The notes beneath the pieces were generated by a model. That model had not been told where the DNA came from. It ran no database searches and saw only the letters and a list, made by a program, of their open reading frames with translations. Shown here piece after piece: positions 25,570 to 35,679 of a stretch of DNA of 64,000 nt. Every line of letters begins with the position of its first letter. Position 1 is the stretch's first letter. Location of the stretch: contig JAFRLY010000044.1 in assembly GCA_017431005.1 (NCBI GenBank), positions 1 through 64,000 on the forward strand, given 5' to 3'. The translations under genes were made by a program, and so were the position numbers. The DNA comes from Clostridia bacterium. Its GTDB lineage: Bacteria; Bacillota; Clostridia; Christensenellales; Aristaeellaceae.

Positions 25570-27993
25570 ATGGAACGGATTTACGATCCGAAGCTGATTG
25601 AAAAAAAGTGGCAGGACTACTGGCAGGAGCATGAAACCTTCAAAACGGACGTGTGGGATTTCTCCAAGCCCAAGTTCTACGCCCTGGACATGTTCCCCTA
25701 TCCCAGCGGGGTCGGCCTGCACGCCGGCCATCCGGAAGGCTACACCGCCACGGACATCGTCAGCCGCATGAAGCGGATGCAGGGCTACAACGTGCTGCAC
25801 CCCATGGGATACGACAGCTTCGGCCTGCCGGCGGAGCAGTATGCCGTTTCCACCGGGCATCATCCGGAAGGCTTCACCCAGCGGAATATCGAAACCTTCT
25901 CCCGTCAGCTGAAGGAGCTCGGCTTCGACTATGACTGGTCGAAGATGATCGCCACCAGCGATCCGGAGTTCTATAAATGGACCCAGTGGATCTTCAAGCA
26001 GCTCTACCTGGACGGGTACGCCCAGTATATCGACATGCCCGTCAACTGGTGCGAGGAGCTGGGCACCGTGCTGAGCAATGACGAGGTCATCGACGGCAAG
26101 AGTGAGCGCGGCGGCTATCCCGTGGTCCGGAAGAACATGAAGCAGTGGGTCATCAACCAGCCCGCCTTCGCCGAAAAGCTGCTGGAAGGCCTCGAGGAGA
26201 TCGACTGGCCGGAGAGCACCAAGGACATGCAGCGCCACTGGATCGGCAAGAGCGAAGGCGTTGAGGTGAAATTTCAGATCGTCGGCGGCGGGGAATTCAG
26301 CATCTTCACCACCTGTATCGAAACCATCTACGGCATCACCTTCATGGTGCTGGCGCCCGACGGGCAGCTGGTGCAGGATCTGATGCCCCGGATCAAAAAT
26401 CAGGAAGAAGTCAGGGCCTATATTGAAGAAACCCGCAAAAAGAACGACATGGACCGGACGGAGCTGAACAAGGGCAAGAGCGGCTGCCGCCTGGAGGGCG
26501 TCAAATGCATCAACCCCGCCAACGGGAAGGAAGCGGAGCTCTTCATCGGCGACTTCGTGCTGGCCAGCTACGGCACCGGCGCGGTCATGGCCGTTCCGAG
26601 CCACGACCAGCGCGACTTTGAGTACGCCGTCGCCCATCATATCCCGATGATCCAGGTCATCGACGGGGCCGACGTCAGCGAACACGCCTTCGAGAAGCAC
26701 GATTATCTGGGCAAGGGCTGCAGGCTCATCAACAGCGAGGAATTCACCGGGCTCACCGTGGAGGAAGCCAAGGAAGCCATCACGCAGAAGCTTGAAAAGA
26801 TGGGCGTCGCGAAGCGCACCGTCAACTACCATTTCCGGGAGTGGATCTTTGCCCGCCAGCGCTACTGGGGCGAGCCCGTTCCGGTCGTGCATACGGAGGA
26901 CGGCGGCATTTATCCGCTGCCGGACGAGGAGCTGCCCCTGATCCTGCCGGAGCTGGAGGACTATAAAGGAAAGAACGGCCGCGCTCCCCTGGAGAACGCC
27001 GTGGAATGGAAGCAGTATGACCGCAACGGCGTGAAGGGTACCCGGGAAACCTCCACCATGCCCGGCTCCGCCGGCTCCAGCTGGTACTACATGCGCTACA
27101 TCGATCCCCACAACGACAAGGCGCTGGCGGATCCCGAGCTGCTGAAGCACTGGCTGCCCGTGGATCTGTACATCGGCGGACCGGAGCACGCGGTGGGCCA
27201 TCTGATGTACAGCCGGATCTGGAACCGCTACCTGTACGATAAGGGCATCTCCCCGGTGAAGGAGCCCTTCAAAAAGCTCGTGCACCAGGGCATGATCCTG
27301 GGCGAGAACGGCATCAAGATGGGCAAGCGGTATCCCGAATTCGTCGTCAATCCCAGCGACATCGTCCGGGAATACGGCGCCGACACCCTGCGCCTGTACG
27401 AAATGTTCATGGGCCCGCTGGAGGTCAGCAAGCCCTGGAGCAAGGACGGCGTGGCCGGCGCCCGCCGGTTCCTGAACCGCGTGTGGGCCTTCTTCTCCAA
27501 CGAGGAGAACATCACGGCGGAAAGCGACGGCTCCCTGGACCGGATTTTCCACCAGACCGTCAAAAAGGTCTCCGAAGACTTCGCCTCCCTGGGCTTCAAC
27601 ACCGCCATCAGCCAGATGATGATCTTCGTCAACGCCTGCTACAAGGCCGGCGCCTGCCCGAAGGCCTATGCCGAAGCCTTCGTCCAGATGATCAGCTGCA
27701 TCTGCCCCCACATCGGGGAGGAGCTCTGGCAGCTGCTGGGCCATGAGGAATCCATCGCCTGCGCGCCCTGGCCCGTCTGGAACGAGGAGATGATGAAGGA
27801 GGACACCATTCAGATCCCCGTACAGGTGAACGGCAAGGTCCGCGCCACCATCGACATCGGCGTCAGCGAGGAGCAGGACACAGTGCTGGCCAAGGCTCAC
27901 GAGATGCGGAATGTGCAGGCCTCCATCGCCGGCAAAACCATCGTCAAGGAGATTTACGTCAAGGGCCGGATCGTCAATATCGTCGTCAGATAA
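25570..27993 (+). CDS. leuS: Leucine--tRNA ligase
   Basis: An 807-residue class Ia synthetase that charges tRNA-Leu. The HIGH signature appears as HAGH in GVGLHAGHPEGYTATD. The CP1 editing domain (about 220-420) includes the GTGAVMAVPSHDQRDFEYA region with the Thr-rich and Asp sites used for editing. The KMSKS loop reads KMGKR (IKMGKRYPEFVVNPSD), a variant form. The C-terminal anticodon-binding helices and the short C-terminal domain (VQVNGKVRATIDI) are complete. The start ATG 25570 follows GGAAGGA. A strong terminator ends the gene. Confidence 0.96.
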   Translation: MERIYDPKLIEKKWQDYWQEHETFKTDVWDFSKPKFYALDMFPYPSGVGLHAGHPEGYTATDIVSRMKRMQGYNVLHPMGYDSFGLPAEQYAVSTGHHPEGFTQRNIETFSRQLKELGFDYDWSKMIATSDPEFYKWTQWIFKQLYLDGYAQYIDMPVNWCEELGTVLSNDEVIDGKSERGGYPVVRKNMKQWVINQPAFAEKLLEGLEEIDWPESTKDMQRHWIGKSEGVEVKFQIVGGGEFSIFTTCIETIYGITFMVLAPDGQLVQDLMPRIKNQEEVRAYIEETRKKNDMDRTELNKGKSGCRLEGVKCINPANGKEAELFIGDFVLASYGTGAVMAVPSHDQRDFEYAVAHHIPMIQVIDGADVSEHAFEKHDYLGKGCRLINSEEFTGLTVEEAKEAITQKLEKMGVAKRTVNYHFREWIFARQRYWGEPVPVVHTEDGGIYPLPDEELPLILPELEDYKGKNGRAPLENAVEWKQYDRNGVKGTRETSTMPGSAGSSWYYMRYIDPHNDKALADPELLKHWLPVDLYIGGPEHAVGHLMYSRIWNRYLYDKGISPVKEPFKKLVHQGMILGENGIKMGKRYPEFVVNPSDIVREYGADTLRLYEMFMGPLEVSKPWSKDGVAGARRFLNRVWAFFSNEENITAESDGSLDRIFHQTVKKVSEDFASLGFNTAISQMMIFVNACYKAGACPKAYAEAFVQMISCICPHIGEELWQLLGHEESIACAPWPVWNEEMMKEDTIQIPVQVNGKVRATIDIGVSEEQDTVLAKAHEMRNVQASIAGKTIVKEIYVKGRIVNIVVR

Positions 27994-28009
27994 TACACCG
28001 GCCGCGTTT

Positions 28010-28039
28010 ACCGGGATCCTGCGGGATCCCGGTTTTTTT
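28010..28039 (+). terminator. leuS: Intrinsic terminator of leuS
   Basis: A perfect ten-base stem (28010-28019 with 28024-28033), a four-base loop and seven T residues. Confidence 0.92.
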
Positions 28040-28073
28040 GTTAAATTTTTCTTAATATTTATGTGCAAGTTTG

Positions 28074-28102
28074 TTGACATCGTAACAATTTTGAAATAAA
28101 AT
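28074..28102 (+). promoter_or_regulatory. Promoter of the SH3 wall-protein gene
   Basis: TTGACA at 28074-28079 and TAAAAT at 28097-28102 with a 17-base spacer. The leader carries a perfect eight-base hairpin (28126-28133 with 28139-28146) without a T-tract. Confidence 0.75.
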
Positions 28103-28181
28103 AAGGGTGTATGATTATCCGCATTCCCGGAAAAGGTGTTTCCGGGCTGCCTTACCCGAAAGGATTTGAGGTGAACTGCTC

Positions 28182-30419
28182 ATGACGAACGATCGCCGCC
28201 GTATGCTGGCTCTGGCCCTGGCCCTGAGCCTGCTTCTCTCCCTGCTGCCCTCCGCAGCGTTCCGCACTTCCGCCCTGGCGGAAGACGCCCTGGGGGTTGT
28301 GACCTCCAGCAGCGTGCACGTCCGGAAGCAGGCCAGCACGTCCGCGGACTACTGGTTCGATCTGCCCCAGAATTTTGTCTGCACGATTCTGGGGGAGGAG
28401 GATGCCGGCGGAATTCACTGGTTTAAGGTGAGAACCCATCATCCGGACAATCCTTCGTCCAAGAATACCTACGACGGATTTATCCACGGAAACTTTTTCC
28501 GCAAGCTGACGGATGAGGAAACCGCGGCCTACAAGGCCGGCAGCACGGTCAGCACCGGCACTGCCTCCTCCGGAACAGCCGCCGCGGGCACAGGCTCCAC
28601 GGACACCGCGGCCGCCGCGGGAACCGTCGGCGTCGTGACCAACGGCGGAACGAATTTCCGTGAAGGCCCCAGCACCAAGGCCCACAGCATGATGAAGCTG
28701 GACCGGAACACCCGGGTGGAAATCCTGACCGCGCCTTCCGTCATCAGCAGCGAGACCTTCTATCAGGTGCGCTACGCCAACAAGACCGGCTACATCATGT
28801 CCACCTTCATCCGGGTGGAGGGAGGCACCGTCGCGACGCCGACACCCACGCCGGCCTCCGGCTCCGATGCCACCCCGACGCCGGCTCCGACCGGAACCGC
28901 CGCCTACACCCATGTGCGGCTGATCCTGTCCTCCTGCCACCTGCGGGAGACACCCGGCGGCAAATATGATTCCGACAAGGACTGGGAAGGCCGTGGCAAG
29001 ACCCTGCCGCTGGCGGGCGATCCCGTTTCCAAGGACAACTACATCTGGTATCCCGTACGGGTCAACGGCCTCATCCGCTACGTGCGCAACGACTGCGTGC
29101 AGCCCTTCACCGAAGGCGACGGCACGCCGACCTCCGCGCCGGCGCCGACCTCCGCGCCCTCCGGCGTGCTGGGCTATGTCAAGACCATCAAGGGCGGCTG
29201 CAACCTGCGGGCCTCCATCGCCGGCACGGTCATCAAGCAGATCGCGAAGAACAAGACCCTGCCCTACCTGCTGCCCCCGGTGAAATCCAACGGCTACACC
29301 TGGTACTTCGTGGACGCGGACGGCAACCGCGGCTACCTGCGCAGCGACGTGGTGAAGGTTACGAGCAGCGGCACGGCCGCGCCCACCGGCTCCTCTGACC
29401 CGACGCCCGCGCCCACCGGCTCCGGCAGCGTGACCGGCTACGTCAAGACCACAGCCGGCGGCGTCAACCTGCGGAAGAAGGCCGGCTACACGGACGTCCT
29501 CGGCCGGATTGACCGGAACGTGACCCTGCCTTATTACGGAGCGCCCACCGTTGTGGAGGGCATCTCCTGGTACTATGTCTACACCAAGGAATACGGCTAC
29601 GGTTACCTGCACGGCAGCTTCGTGGCCGCGGTGGATTCCGGCGGCACCGCGCTGCCCACGCCCACCCCGGTGGTCATCGACGACGGCAGCTCCAGCTACG
29701 CCAAGCAGGAGGCCTCCTACACGACGCTGCGCCTGGGCTCCACCGGCGCCTCCGTCAAGAACCTGGTACAGGAGCTGAAGAACCAGGGCTTCTTCACCGG
29801 CACTGTCACCACCCGCTACACCAGCGCCGTGGAACGGGCGGTTGAAGCCTTCCAGAAGGCCAAGAACCTGACGGTGGACGGCGTGGCCGGTTCCGCCACA
29901 CAGCACGCGCTGTACGGCACCGTGCCGGTCGGCTCCTCCGACGTTTCCAACCTGACCATCACGCTCTACCCGGCCGAGAAGATCGACTGGTATACCGGCG
30001 GCATCAACGAGCTGTGGCCGCGCGGCGCCAACTTCAAGGTCTTTGACGTGAAGACCGGTATCGTCTGGTGGGCGCACCGGTGGGCCGGCGGCATGCATGT
30101 GGACGCCGAGCCGCTGACCGCCTCCGACACGGCCCGCCTCTGCAAGATCTATGGCGTCAGCAAAGCCCAGGAGATCGCGGACAAGGACCTGTATCAGCGC
30201 CGTCCGATGCTGGTGACCATCGGCACCCGGACCTTCGCCTGCTCCCTGTACGGCGAGCCGCACAACGAGGGCGGCAACACCATCAAGGACAACAACTTCC
30301 CCGGCCAGCTGTGCATCCACTTCACCAACAGTAAGATTCACGGCAGCGGCAAGGTGGACTCCGGACACCAGGAAGCTATCCAGTACGCCTGGGAGCATTC
30401 CCCCAGCGGACACAAGTAA
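28182..30419 (+). CDS. Exported SH3-domain and peptidoglycan-binding protein
   Basis: A 745-residue exported protein: signal peptide (1-35), then five SH3-like domains (about 38-110, 150-210, 245-310, 330-400, 420-485), each with a VHVRKQAS or NLRxxA-type strand, joined by Pro/Thr-rich linkers. A peptidoglycan-binding helical domain follows (LRLGSTGASVKNLVQELKNQGFF, about 510-580). The C-terminal 150 residues (NELWPRGANFKVFD to the end) form a conserved domain seen in Clostridia; I saw no L,D-transpeptidase SHGC motif, although CIHF is present. It is probably a wall-bound enzyme or adhesin. Confidence 0.82.
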   Translation: MTNDRRRMLALALALSLLLSLLPSAAFRTSALAEDALGVVTSSSVHVRKQASTSADYWFDLPQNFVCTILGEEDAGGIHWFKVRTHHPDNPSSKNTYDGFIHGNFFRKLTDEETAAYKAGSTVSTGTASSGTAAAGTGSTDTAAAAGTVGVVTNGGTNFREGPSTKAHSMMKLDRNTRVEILTAPSVISSETFYQVRYANKTGYIMSTFIRVEGGTVATPTPTPASGSDATPTPAPTGTAAYTHVRLILSSCHLRETPGGKYDSDKDWEGRGKTLPLAGDPVSKDNYIWYPVRVNGLIRYVRNDCVQPFTEGDGTPTSAPAPTSAPSGVLGYVKTIKGGCNLRASIAGTVIKQIAKNKTLPYLLPPVKSNGYTWYFVDADGNRGYLRSDVVKVTSSGTAAPTGSSDPTPAPTGSGSVTGYVKTTAGGVNLRKKAGYTDVLGRIDRNVTLPYYGAPTVVEGISWYYVYTKEYGYGYLHGSFVAAVDSGGTALPTPTPVVIDDGSSSYAKQEASYTTLRLGSTGASVKNLVQELKNQGFFTGTVTTRYTSAVERAVEAFQKAKNLTVDGVAGSATQHALYGTVPVGSSDVSNLTITLYPAEKIDWYTGGINELWPRGANFKVFDVKTGIVWWAHRWAGGMHVDAEPLTASDTARLCKIYGVSKAQEIADKDLYQRRPMLVTIGTRTFACSLYGEPHNEGGNTIKDNNFPGQLCIHFTNSKIHGSGKVDSGHQEAIQYAWEHSPSGHK

Positions 30420-30456
30420 GATCTCCGGGTTCCCCGGAATCCCATGAAAAAACAAT

Positions 30457-30490
30457 GAGCCGATGATCCTGTGTCATCGGCTCTTCTTTC
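30457..30490 (+). terminator. Intrinsic terminator
   Basis: A perfect ten-base stem (30457-30466 with 30474-30483) with a T-rich tail, between the SH3 wall-protein gene and radA. Confidence 0.8.
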
Positions 30491-30509
30491 AGCAGGAAGG
30501 AGAATAACC

Positions 30510-31889
30510 GTGCCGAAAGTGAAATCCGTTTACGCCTGCACCGCCTGCGGCTTTGAATCCCCCCGCTGGGTGGGCCGCTGCCCCTCCTGCGGGGCCTGGA
30601 ACACGATGGAGGAATCCATCGCCGCCGAGCCCGTCCGGACCGCGTCCGGCGGCAAAATCGCCGCCAACCAGCGGCCGGGCACCGGCGCAGCCCCGATGCT
30701 GCTCCGGGACATCCCGGAGGATACCGCCCTGCGCACACCCACAGGCATTTCCGAGCTGGACCGGGTGCTGGGCGGCGGCATCGTGGAGGGCGGGCTCATA
30801 CTGATCGGCGGCGACCCGGGCATCGGCAAGAGCACCCTGCTGCTGCAGGTCTGCTCCCATCTGGCGGAATCCGGCAAGCGGGTGCTGTACGTCAGCGGCG
30901 AGGAATCCGCCCGCCAGATCAGGCTGCGGGCAAGGCGGCTGGAAATCGATACCGGGAACCTCTACGTGCTGGCGGAGAACGCCCTGGACGCCGTGGAGGA
31001 AAAGATCCGCACGCTGCAGCCGGACGTTGCCGTCATTGACTCGATTCAGACGATGTACCGCCCGGAAATGGCCTCCGCCCCCGGATCGGTTTCCCAGATC
31101 CGGGAAAGCACCAGCCTGGTTATGCGCCTGTGCAAGGAAACCGGCACCTCCGTGTTCCTGGTGGGCCATGTCACCAAGGACGGCGCCATCGCCGGACCCC
31201 GGATGCTGGAGCACATGGTGGATGTCGTGCTGTATTTCGAGGGCGACCGGCAGCAGGATTACCGCCTGCTGCGGGCAGTCAAGAACCGCTTCGGATCCGT
31301 GAATGAGCTGGGCGTTTTCCGCATGACGGGCAAGGGCATGCAGGTGGTTCCGAATCCCAGCGAGGAACTGCTGAGCCACCGGGCCAAGGGCACAAGCGGC
31401 AGCGCGGTTTTCTGCGGGCTGGAGGGCTCCCGGCCCCTGCTGTGCGATGTGCAGGCCCTGACCAGCCCCACCTATTACGGCACGCCCCGGCGCACGGTCA
31501 ACGGCGCGGACGGCGGACGGGTTGCCCTGCTGCTGGCGGTGCTCGAGAAGCGGGCCTCCCAGCGGACCTATAACCAGGACGTCTACATCAATGTTGCCGG
31601 CGGCCTCGAGCTGTCCGAGCCGGCGGCGGACCTGGCCCTGTGCGTGGCGGTGGCCAGCAGCCTGAAGGAGCAGGCCGTCGGGCCGGACGTGGCCGTGATG
31701 GGCGAGGTCGGCCTGGCCGGCGAGGTCCGCAGCATTCCCCAGTGTGACCGGCGGATCGCCGAATGCGCCCGGCTGGGCTTCACCACGATTGTCGTGCCCA
31801 AGGTCAGCCTCCGGGGGCTGAAGGCGCCGGACGGCGTGCGCCTCATCGGCGTGGACACCGTTTATCAGGCGCTGAGCGTCCTGTTCTGA
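30510..31889 (+). CDS. radA: DNA repair protein RadA
   Basis: A 459-residue RecA-like ATPase that drives branch migration in recombination. N-terminal zinc finger C10-x2-C13-x10-C24-x2-C27, Walker A GGDPGIGKST (about 95-105), the RadA-specific KNRFG motif (about 257), and a C-terminal Lon-like domain. All typical features are intact. The start is GTG 30510 with GGAAGGAGA upstream; the extra codons back to 30471 lie in the terminator hairpin. No disA or clpC neighbours are seen, unlike in Bacillus. Confidence 0.95.
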   Translation: MPKVKSVYACTACGFESPRWVGRCPSCGAWNTMEESIAAEPVRTASGGKIAANQRPGTGAAPMLLRDIPEDTALRTPTGISELDRVLGGGIVEGGLILIGGDPGIGKSTLLLQVCSHLAESGKRVLYVSGEESARQIRLRARRLEIDTGNLYVLAENALDAVEEKIRTLQPDVAVIDSIQTMYRPEMASAPGSVSQIRESTSLVMRLCKETGTSVFLVGHVTKDGAIAGPRMLEHMVDVVLYFEGDRQQDYRLLRAVKNRFGSVNELGVFRMTGKGMQVVPNPSEELLSHRAKGTSGSAVFCGLEGSRPLLCDVQALTSPTYYGTPRRTVNGADGGRVALLLAVLEKRASQRTYNQDVYINVAGGLELSEPAADLALCVAVASSLKEQAVGPDVAVMGEVGLAGEVRSIPQCDRRIAECARLGFTTIVVPKVSLRGLKAPDGVRLIGVDTVYQALSVLF

Positions 31890-31899
31890 ACAATAAAAT

Positions 31900-31938
31900 A
31901 CAGGGGCTGCCGGATGAACGGCGGCCCCTGTGTTTTTT
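31900..31938. terminator. Bidirectional terminator between radA and the ABC operon
   Basis: An imperfect stem (ACAGGGGC at 31900 with GCCCCTGT at 31924, plus inner CCG/CGG pairs) followed by six T residues on the plus strand and an AT-rich run on the minus strand. It serves two convergent units. Confidence 0.8.
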
Positions 31939-31948
31939 GTTATGATGA

Positions 31949-33763
31949 TCAGGAAAGAATACTGCTGGTGGTTTCGTCCTCATACTGCCGGGTATAGAGC
32001 CGGTAATACGGGCCCTTCGCCGCCAGGAGCTCCTCATGGGTGCCCCGCTCCACAATCTTTCCGTCGTTGACGACCAGGATCAGATCCGCGTCCCGGACGG
32101 TGGAAAGCCGGTGGGCAATCACCAGGGAGGTCCGCCCCTGAATAATGGTCTCAATCGCTGTCTGAATCTTCTGCTCGGTCAGGGTGTCCACCGAAGCCGT
32201 GGCCTCATCCAGCACCAGGATCCGCGGATCGGCCAGAATTGCCCGGGCAAAGGAGATCAGCTGCTTTTCGCCGGTGGAAAGCATATCGCCGCCCTCACCG
32301 ACGTCCGTATCGATGCCCTTTTCCATCCGGGCCACCACCTCGTCGGCGGAAACCAGGCGCAGGGCCTGCTGAATCTGCTCCTCCGTGGCGTTCGGGTTGC
32401 CGTAAAGCAGGTTTTCCCGGATCGTGCCGGAGAACAGGTGCGGCGTCTGGAGCACGTAGCCGATGGCGCTGTGGAGCCAGAGCTGGCTCCGCTCCCGGGC
32501 GTCCCGCCCGTCGATCAGCACCCGGCCCTCCGTCGGCTCAAAGAAGCGGCAGACCAGGTTCACCAGCGTGCTCTTGCCGGCCCCGGTTTCCCCGACGATG
32601 GCAATATTGCTGCCGAAGGGGATCTCCAGGTTGAAATGCTCCAGCACATACTCGTCGCCGTCCGGATAGCGGAAGGAGACGTCCTCAAAGGCGATATCCC
32701 CGCGGATGGGCTCCCAGTTTTCCTTCTTCGGCAGGAAGCTGTCGCCGTACTTCGCGATGACCTCCGGGGAGTCCGCCACATCGGATTTCGTGCCCAGCAG
32801 GCGGGTCAGGCGCTCAATATTCACCTGGGTGGTGATCACGTCGGAAATGGCGTCCACGATCCAGCGCACAGGCTCCATCATACCCTGGGCATAGGTCATG
32901 AACATCGAGAAGGTGCCCACCTCCGAGGCGGCGATATAACCGCCCTGCCAGAGCACGATGGCCAGCGCCAGGGAGGAGGCCAGATGCATCGTCACGGCAA
33001 ACATGCCGCGGAGCCTGGCCGCCCGGATGCTCTTCTGCCTCATTTCCGAAGTATCGCCGATAAAGTCGCTGGTCATCTTCTGCTCGATCACCAGGGTTTT
33101 GATCGTTTTCGCGCCGGTGATGCCCTCATTGAAATCCCCGGTGATCTTGCTGTTCAGCTCCCGGATCTGCCGGTTGGCGTGAATCAGCTTCGCCTGGAAC
33201 AGGGAGAACAGCACCGCGATCAGCGGCAGGATCACCATGACCATCAGCGCCAGACGCAGGTTGATCGCCAGCATCACCACCAGGGAGCCCACCAGATAGC
33301 TGATGTGCCACACGCAGTCCATCAGGGACCAGGAGACCAGGGAGCCGATGCGCCCGGTATCGCTCATGACCCGGGAATGGATATAGCCCACGCTGTTCTG
33401 ATTAAAGTAGCTGAAGGACAGCGTCTGCAGATGGTTGAAGGCCGCGGAGCGCAGGTCCCGGTTCACGGAAACCTCCGTTTCCATGGCGCCTTTGCAGGAG
33501 ATGAAGTTCATGACCGCCGCGAAGAGAATCGCCAGGACGTACAGCGCCAGATAAACCGGCAGGGTGTCCAGGGTCTTCAGGGCGATGAAATGGTCCAGCG
33601 CGTAGCGCTGCAGCAGCGGCAGCAGAATATCCACCGCCGAGCCGCCCAGGCCGCAGACCACCATGACCGTCAGTATCTTCCGGAAGGGCTTCAGGTAGGG
33701 GATCAGCCGGGGAATGCCGAAAAACGGCAGGAAAGAGGAATCCTTCTTCACATTGTTTTCCAT
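31949..33763 (-). CDS. ABC exporter half-transporter, catalytic-site subunit
   Basis: A 604-residue half-exporter, with six membrane helices then an ATPase domain. Walker A is GETGAGKST and Walker B ILVLDEATASVD keeps the Glu. Its signature reads LSTGE instead of LSGGQ. This degenerate signature pairs with the Asp-type Walker B of the partner encoded just upstream, giving one dead and one live ATP site. The ATG overlaps the partner's stop (TAATG), so translation is coupled. The pair resembles BmrCD/LmrCD multidrug exporters. Confidence 0.9.
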   Translation of the reverse strand: MENNVKKDSSFLPFFGIPRLIPYLKPFRKILTVMVVCGLGGSAVDILLPLLQRYALDHFIALKTLDTLPVYLALYVLAILFAAVMNFISCKGAMETEVSVNRDLRSAAFNHLQTLSFSYFNQNSVGYIHSRVMSDTGRIGSLVSWSLMDCVWHISYLVGSLVVMLAINLRLALMVMVILPLIAVLFSLFQAKLIHANRQIRELNSKITGDFNEGITGAKTIKTLVIEQKMTSDFIGDTSEMRQKSIRAARLRGMFAVTMHLASSLALAIVLWQGGYIAASEVGTFSMFMTYAQGMMEPVRWIVDAISDVITTQVNIERLTRLLGTKSDVADSPEVIAKYGDSFLPKKENWEPIRGDIAFEDVSFRYPDGDEYVLEHFNLEIPFGSNIAIVGETGAGKSTLVNLVCRFFEPTEGRVLIDGRDARERSQLWLHSAIGYVLQTPHLFSGTIRENLLYGNPNATEEQIQQALRLVSADEVVARMEKGIDTDVGEGGDMLSTGEKQLISFARAILADPRILVLDEATASVDTLTEQKIQTAIETIIQGRTSLVIAHRLSTVRDADLILVVNDGKIVERGTHEELLAAKGPYYRLYTRQYEDETTSSILS

Positions 33764-35604
33764 TACGCTGTCACCTCCTCCCGGGACAGAGTCTGGATTT
33801 CATAGATCTGCCGGTAAAGCCCGGGCTGCTGCCGCAGCTCCTCCGGCGTGCCCAGCTGCGCCACGTGACCCCGGTCCAGCACCAGCACCTGGTCCGCCTT
33901 GGACAGGGTGGTGATCCGGTGGCTGATCAGAATGATCGTGGCGGAGCCGAAGCGCTTTTCCAGTTCCCGTCGGATTCTCGCGTCCGTTTCCGTATCCACG
34001 GCGGACAGGGAATCGTCGAACACCATGACCGGCGCGTTCTGCGTCAGCATGCGGGCAATAGCCGCCCGCTGCTTCTGGCCGCCGGACAGGGTCACGCCGC
34101 GCTCGCCCACAAAGGTGTCATATCCCTTGGCAAAGCCCTGGATGGTTTCCTCCAGGCAGGCCGCCCGCGCAGCCTCCCGCATTTCCTCCTCAGCCATGGC
34201 GGAGCGGGTGATCCCCAGGTTTTCCTTCAGCGTGCGGGAGAAGAGATAGGGCTCCTGCAGCACGATGCCGATGTTCTTCCGCAGATGATCCAGACGGATT
34301 TTGCGGATATCCGTACCGCCCACGGTGATCTTCCCGTTTTCCTCCGGCAGCTCATACAGCCGGTCCAGCAGGTAGACCAGCGTGCTTTTGCCGGAGCCGG
34401 TGCCGCCCAGGATGCCCAGGGTTGTGCCGGCCGGAATGGTCAGATGGATGTCGTGCAGCATCTCCGGCGCGCCTTCGTAGGCAAAGGAAACATGGTCGAA
34501 GCAGATATCGCCCGTCATCGGCGCGTCGGATGCCCCGGGCTGATCCTTCTCCTCCTCCGCTTCCATAATATAGGCGATACGGTCAATGCCGACGCCGGCC
34601 TTGCTCATGTCGGAAATCATCCGGCCCAGCTGGCGCACCGGCCAGACCAGCATACCGTTGTAGCTCAGAAACGCGATATACTCGCCGCTGGTCATTTCTC
34701 CCCGCAGGCAGAAAAGCACGCCGAACACGACCACCAGCAGAATCTGGATACCGGAAAGGATATCGCTTGAGGACCAGAACAGGCTCATCAGCCGCCCCAG
34801 CCGGATCCAGAGGTTGGTGTAGGATTTGTTCTGCACATCAAACCGGTCCCGCTCATACCGTTCCCGGCCGAAGGCCCGCACGACCCGCACGCCCGTCAGG
34901 TTTTCCTGCGCCATGGCGGAAAGGCGGCCTTCGCTCTCATCGCATTCCTGGAAGCCCTTCCGGAATTTATGATGGAAGAATATGGAATACCAGACGATGA
35001 CCGGCAGGGGAATCATCGCGATCAGCGTCAGCCGGACATTCATGCCCAGCATGAAGGTGACGCTGAGCACCAGCAGAATGGCGATGCGGATCAGGCTGGT
35101 CATCTGCTCGGATATGAAGTTCCGGGTCGTCTCAATGTCGCTGGTGCAGCGCTGGATGATATCCCCGGTATGATTCTTCATGTGCCACTGGAAGGGGAGC
35201 CGCTCAATATGGCCGTACAGCGTATCCCGCATGGTTTTCACCAGGGTCTCGCTGCCCCGGGCGTTCATCACCCGGAACCCGTACAGGGCGGCCACCTTGA
35301 CCACGGCCACCGCCACAACGGCCAGCGCCATGATCCACAGCCGGGTCCGCAGCGCCTCCGCCCCGCCGGCAGCCTGCAGCAGGCCCTGCACGAGGGGGCT
35401 CAGATTCTCCGTGCCCTGGCCGCCGAGCACGTTGTCCACGGTCACCCGGATGATCTGCGGCGTAATCATATCCGCCAGGGAAGACAGGGCGGCGCACGCC
35501 ATGCAGATCACAAAAAACGCCTTGCTGCCCTTCAGGAAGCGAAGGATCAGCTTTCCCCGGTCCGGCTTCGCCGCCGGGGGATTTGTTTGTATGTTTTCGC
35601 TCAT
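33763..35604 (-). CDS. ABC exporter half-transporter, degenerate-site subunit
   Basis: A 613-residue partner of the previous subunit. Walker A GGTGSGKST and signature LSGGQ are intact; Walker B reads VMVFDDSLSAVD, with Asp for the catalytic Glu. Six membrane helices precede the ATPase domain. The start ATG 35604 has TAAAGGAG upstream. It is the first structural gene of the operon whose leader (35.6-35.95 kb) holds a promoter with direct repeats, a short ORF and an intrinsic terminator. The same design as bmrBCD suggests antibiotic-responsive expression; this is inference. Confidence 0.9.
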   Translation of the reverse strand: MSENIQTNPPAAKPDRGKLILRFLKGSKAFFVICMACAALSSLADMITPQIIRVTVDNVLGGQGTENLSPLVQGLLQAAGGAEALRTRLWIMALAVVAVAVVKVAALYGFRVMNARGSETLVKTMRDTLYGHIERLPFQWHMKNHTGDIIQRCTSDIETTRNFISEQMTSLIRIAILLVLSVTFMLGMNVRLTLIAMIPLPVIVWYSIFFHHKFRKGFQECDESEGRLSAMAQENLTGVRVVRAFGRERYERDRFDVQNKSYTNLWIRLGRLMSLFWSSSDILSGIQILLVVVFGVLFCLRGEMTSGEYIAFLSYNGMLVWPVRQLGRMISDMSKAGVGIDRIAYIMEAEEEKDQPGASDAPMTGDICFDHVSFAYEGAPEMLHDIHLTIPAGTTLGILGGTGSGKSTLVYLLDRLYELPEENGKITVGGTDIRKIRLDHLRKNIGIVLQEPYLFSRTLKENLGITRSAMAEEEMREAARAACLEETIQGFAKGYDTFVGERGVTLSGGQKQRAAIARMLTQNAPVMVFDDSLSAVDTETDARIRRELEKRFGSATIILISHRITTLSKADQVLVLDRGHVAQLGTPEELRQQPGLYRQIYEIQTLSREEVTA

Positions 35605-35630
35605 GGAAACTCCTTTACGGTCTGGTTCAG

Positions 35631-35662
35631 GGAACAGGCGGGAAATCCCCGCAGGCTGTTCC
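35631..35662 (-). other. Stable hairpin just before the ABC start
   Basis: GGAACAG (35631-35637) pairs with CTGTTCC (35656-35662), with an inner GCGGG/CCCGC stem (35638-35642 with 35648-35652) and a three-base bulge. It lies between the leader terminator and the ABC ribosome site at 35611-35617 and may take part in folding alternatives. Confidence 0.5.
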
Positions 35663-35679
35663 GGCTCCGAAAGGGACAG

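Noticed and set aside
25510-28080. 856-codon open frame opposite leuS
   Set aside because: Shadow of leuS, including its promoter and terminator regions.
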